Shown one piece after another: positions 5,680 to 7,227 of a DNA stretch of 7,227 nucleotides. Location: NCBI GenBank assembly GCA_030598525.1, contig JAUVPT010000079.1, positions 1 to 7,227 of the forward strand, given 5' to 3'. The DNA is from Gemmatimonadota bacterium (GTDB lineage: Bacteria > Gemmatimonadota > Gemmatimonadetes > Palauibacterales > Palauibacteraceae). Under the pieces are notes generated by a model. It ran no database searches, was not told where the DNA came from, and was given only the letters and a program-made list of their open reading frames with translations. Within the stretch, counting starts at the first letter, position 1, and each line of letters begins with the position of its first letter. The translations under genes were made by a program, and so were the position numbers.

Positions 5680-6654
5680 ATGTCCGAGATACGGAAGGAA
5701 ACACTGGTCATCGTGGGCTCCGGGCCCGCGGCATGGACGGCAGCCATTTACGCCGCCCGTGCGGACCTCGATCCGCTCGTGTACGAGGGTTCGTTCAGCC
5801 GAACGATGATCCCCGGTGGGCAGCTGATGTTCACGACCGAGATAGAGAACTACCCCGGCTTCCCGGAGGGGGTTACGGGCCAGAAGATGATGATGGACTT
5901 CAAGGACCAGGCGGAGCGCTTCGGCACGCGGGTCGTCACGGAGGACATCGTCAGGGTCGACTTCGCCGAACGGCCGTTCCGCCTGTGGTCCGGTGCGGGA
6001 GAAGAGGTGGAGGCAAGCACGGTCATCATCGCGACGGGAGCCAACGCGCGCTGGATCGGTCTCCCGAACGAGGAGCGCCTCGCCCAGTCGGGCGGCGGCG
6101 TATCGGCGTGTGCCGTGTGCGACGGTGCGTTGCCGCACTTTCGCGACAGGGTCATCGCCGTGGTCGGCGGGGGAGACAGCGCGATGGAGGATGCCCTGTA
6201 CATGACGAAGTTCGCTTCGGAGGTGGTCGTGATTCACCGGCGCGACGAGCTGCGCGCATCCCGGATCATGCAGCAGAGGGCGTTCGACAGTGACAAGATC
6301 CGGATCGCGTGGAACACGGTCGTGACCGACGTCGTGGGCGACGACGAGATCACCGCCCTGAAGCTCACGGACACGGTGACCGGCGACGAGCGGGACCTGG
6401 AAGTGGGCGGACTGTTCGTGGCGATCGGCCACACGCCGAACACGGCCTTCCTCGCTGACCAGGTGGATCTGAAGGACAACGGGTACATCTCGATGCCGGT
6501 GTCGTGGCGGACCGAGACCTCCGTGCCCGGAGTGTTCGCGGCCGGTGACGTGATGGACGACTTCTACCGGCAGGCGGTGAGCGCGGCCGGGACGGGGTGT
6601 ATGGCGGCCCTGGAAGCCGAGAAGTGGCTTGTGCACGGCGAAGACGAGAACTGA
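5680..6654 (+). CDS. trxB: thioredoxin reductase (NADPH, FAD)
   Basis: 324 residues, standard for the low-molecular-weight bacterial enzyme, which passes electrons from NADPH through FAD to thioredoxin in the cytosol. Order of elements: FAD-binding IVGSGPAAWTAAIYAARA (11-28), GGQLMFTTEIENYPGFPEG (46-64), first-domain ATG motif (118-120), redox pair C144-A-V-C147-D (canonical form CATCD), NADPH-binding GGGDSAMEDA (163-172) with HRRDELRAS (186-194) whose arginines read the NADPH 2'-phosphate, and the C-terminal FAD motif AAGDVMDDFYRQAVSAAG (287-304). All catalytic features are present. No thioredoxin gene lies beside it in this window. It follows the PHP gene by 42 bases and is probably the last gene of the run, since a promoter precedes the next gene. 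In Streptomyces trxB is a SigR target, fitting the SigR-like gene upstream, but no clear SigR-type promoter was found directly in front of it. Confidence 0.95.
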   Translation: MSEIRKETLVIVGSGPAAWTAAIYAARADLDPLVYEGSFSRTMIPGGQLMFTTEIENYPGFPEGVTGQKMMMDFKDQAERFGTRVVTEDIVRVDFAERPFRLWSGAGEEVEASTVIIATGANARWIGLPNEERLAQSGGGVSACAVCDGALPHFRDRVIAVVGGGDSAMEDALYMTKFASEVVVIHRRDELRASRIMQQRAFDSDKIRIAWNTVVTDVVGDDEITALKLTDTVTGDERDLEVGGLFVAIGHTPNTAFLADQVDLKDNGYISMPVSWRTETSVPGVFAAGDVMDDFYRQAVSAAGTGCMAALEAEKWLVHGEDEN

Positions 6655-6669
6655 GAGCCGATCGAGACG

Positions 6670-6699
6670 TTGACTTGTTCAGCGCCCGGAAAGTAGAGT
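6670..6699 (+). promoter_or_regulatory. sigma-70-type promoter of the A-type Fe-S gene
   Basis: TTGACT at 6670-6675 and TAGAGT at 6694-6699, separated by 18 bases, in an unusually AT-rich patch for this window. The predicted start of transcription is around 6706, leaving a leader of about 55 bases that contains the palindrome at 6713-6727. This separates the Fe-S gene from the upstream run. Confidence 0.6.
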
Positions 6700-6712
6700 A
6701 ATTAGGGTCGGG

Positions 6713-6727
6713 TGCCGAAGTTCGGCA
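6713..6727 (+). promoter_or_regulatory. perfect 15-bp palindrome, operator candidate
   Basis: TGCCGAA g TTCGGCA is a perfect seven-base inverted repeat around one central base. It lies 13 bases downstream of the -10 hexamer, at about +8 to +22 of the predicted transcript, where a bound repressor would block initiation or early elongation. As RNA it could form only a five-pair stem. A second eight-base dyad, ATTCGAAT, follows at 6736-6743. The binding protein is unknown. Confidence 0.5.
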
Positions 6728-6761
6728 TTGCGACTATTCGAATGAAGCGAAAAGGGATGAC

Positions 6762-7124
6762 ATGCGCGAGACCAGAGCTGAGGGCGGAGTGACCCTCACA
6801 CTGACAGAAGAAGCCGCGGGGCAGGTGCGACACTTCTTTGCGGCCGAGAGCCTGGACGAGAAGTCTGCTGCCTTGCGCGTGAGCGTCATGCCGGGCGGTT
6901 GTTCGGGGTTTGAATACACCCTGGAGGTGGACGAGGACGATCCGGCAGACGACGATTATGTGCTGGAGTCGCAGGGAGTCCGCCTTTTCATGGATCCGTT
7001 CAGTGGCCAGTATCTGTCGGGAGTGACGATCGGATACCACAGCAGCTTCCAGGGACAGGGCTTCACGTTCGAAAACCCCAACGCGACGGGCTCCTGCGGC
7101 TGCGGTACTTCCTTCTCAGTCTGA
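6762..7124 (+). CDS. A-type iron-sulfur cluster carrier (HesB/IscA/ErpA family)
   Basis: 120 residues, usual length. The three cluster-binding cysteines are in place: C47 (MPGGCSGFEYTLE) and C112-G-C114 near the end (GSCGCGTSFSV), with the typical TLTEEAAGQVRHFF start and DPFSGQYLSGVTIGYH core. Such proteins receive or bind Fe-S clusters as dimers and hand them to apo-proteins. The family has several near-identical paralogues (IscA, ErpA, SufA), and no isc or suf neighbours are here to separate them. The ATG at 6762 has AAGGG five bases upstream. A GTG at 6789 with GAGGG four bases upstream is a credible alternative and would remove nine residues that lie before the conserved domain. The gene has its own promoter and is followed after eight bases by an MBL-fold gene, likely co-transcribed. 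Confidence 0.93.
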   Translation: MRETRAEGGVTLTLTEEAAGQVRHFFAAESLDEKSAALRVSVMPGGCSGFEYTLEVDEDDPADDDYVLESQGVRLFMDPFSGQYLSGVTIGYHSSFQGQGFTFENPNATGSCGCGTSFSV

Positions 7125-7132
7125 TCTGAGCC

Positions 7133-7227
7133 ATGTCACCCGGCCTCGACGTTCGAGCCGTACCGGTGGGTCCTTTCCAGGCCAACTGCTTTCTCGTGCG
7201 ATCGGGTGACGACGTCGTCGTCGTTGA
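7133..7227 (+). CDS. MBL-fold metallo-hydrolase, N-terminal fragment (cut by window end)
   Basis: Only 31 complete codons are visible from the ATG at 7133, and the frame stays open to the edge. The sequence VRAVPVGPFQANCFLVRSGDDVVVV matches the first two strands of glyoxalase-II-like metallo-beta-lactamase-fold hydrolases, where VGPFQENCYLV is common. The catalytic HxHxDH motif would lie beyond the window, so the substrate (for example a glutathione-type thioester or persulfide) cannot be judged. It starts eight bases after the Fe-S carrier stop. Confidence 0.65.
   Translation, partial: MSPGLDVRAVPVGPFQANCFLVRSGDDVVVV

Noticed and set aside
4153..6636. 827-codon open frame on the minus strand, antisense to dtxR, the small gene, PHP and trxB
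   Set aside because: It is a GC-bias shadow: the product is rich in Arg, His and Pro with no recognisable domains, while four coherent genes with catalytic motifs occupy the plus strand.
7206..7227. GAC/GTC trinucleotide run at the right edge
   Set aside because: It encodes the DDVVVV strand at the start of the MBL-fold protein and is ordinary for GC-rich coding DNA.

Overview
The window is GC-rich bacterial chromosome, roughly two-thirds G+C by eye, with strong G/C bias at third codon positions and frequent GTG starts. It is fully accounted for by eight intact or cut genes plus an incomplete one at the right edge. No RNA genes, mobile elements or CRISPR were seen. An outer-membrane-biogenesis type protein (AsmA-like) points to a diderm. 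The SigR/RsrA-like pair, M42 peptidase, DtxR regulator and A-type Fe-S protein together suggest Gemmatimonadota or a similar environmental phylum. That placement is inference from gene style only; no marker gene is present.

Layout. Bases 1-1500 (minus strand) hold the N-terminal 500 codons of an AsmA-family inner-membrane-anchored protein that runs off the left edge. Bases 1501-1752 are a divergent regulatory region with an ECF-type promoter candidate, a GTGGTA hexamer present three times and a bulged dyad just before the sigma gene. Bases 1753-2591 encode a SigR/SigH-like ECF sigma factor and an RsrA-like zinc anti-sigma factor with ATGA overlap. After 155 bases comes a tight plus-strand run: M42 aminopeptidase (2747-3805), DtxR/MntR-type metalloregulator (3839-4564), a small unrecognised protein (4542-4781), a PHP-domain phosphoesterase (4789-5637) and thioredoxin reductase (5680-6654). 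A separate promoter with a perfect 15-bp palindrome then drives an A-type Fe-S carrier (6762-7124), followed 8 bases later by the start of an MBL-fold hydrolase.

How they may work together. SigR/RsrA systems sense thiol oxidation and, in Streptomyces, control thioredoxin genes. Here the pair lies a few genes upstream of trxB and a cysteine-ligated Fe-S carrier, so the region reads as a redox/metal homeostasis neighbourhood. The metalloregulator sits among hydrolases of metal-dependent families (M42 and PHP). I see no radically new system. The most worthwhile leads are the small orphan protein inside the dtxR-PHP run, the ligand set of the DtxR-like protein, the palindrome in front of the Fe-S gene, and the candidate autoregulatory promoter of the sigma gene.
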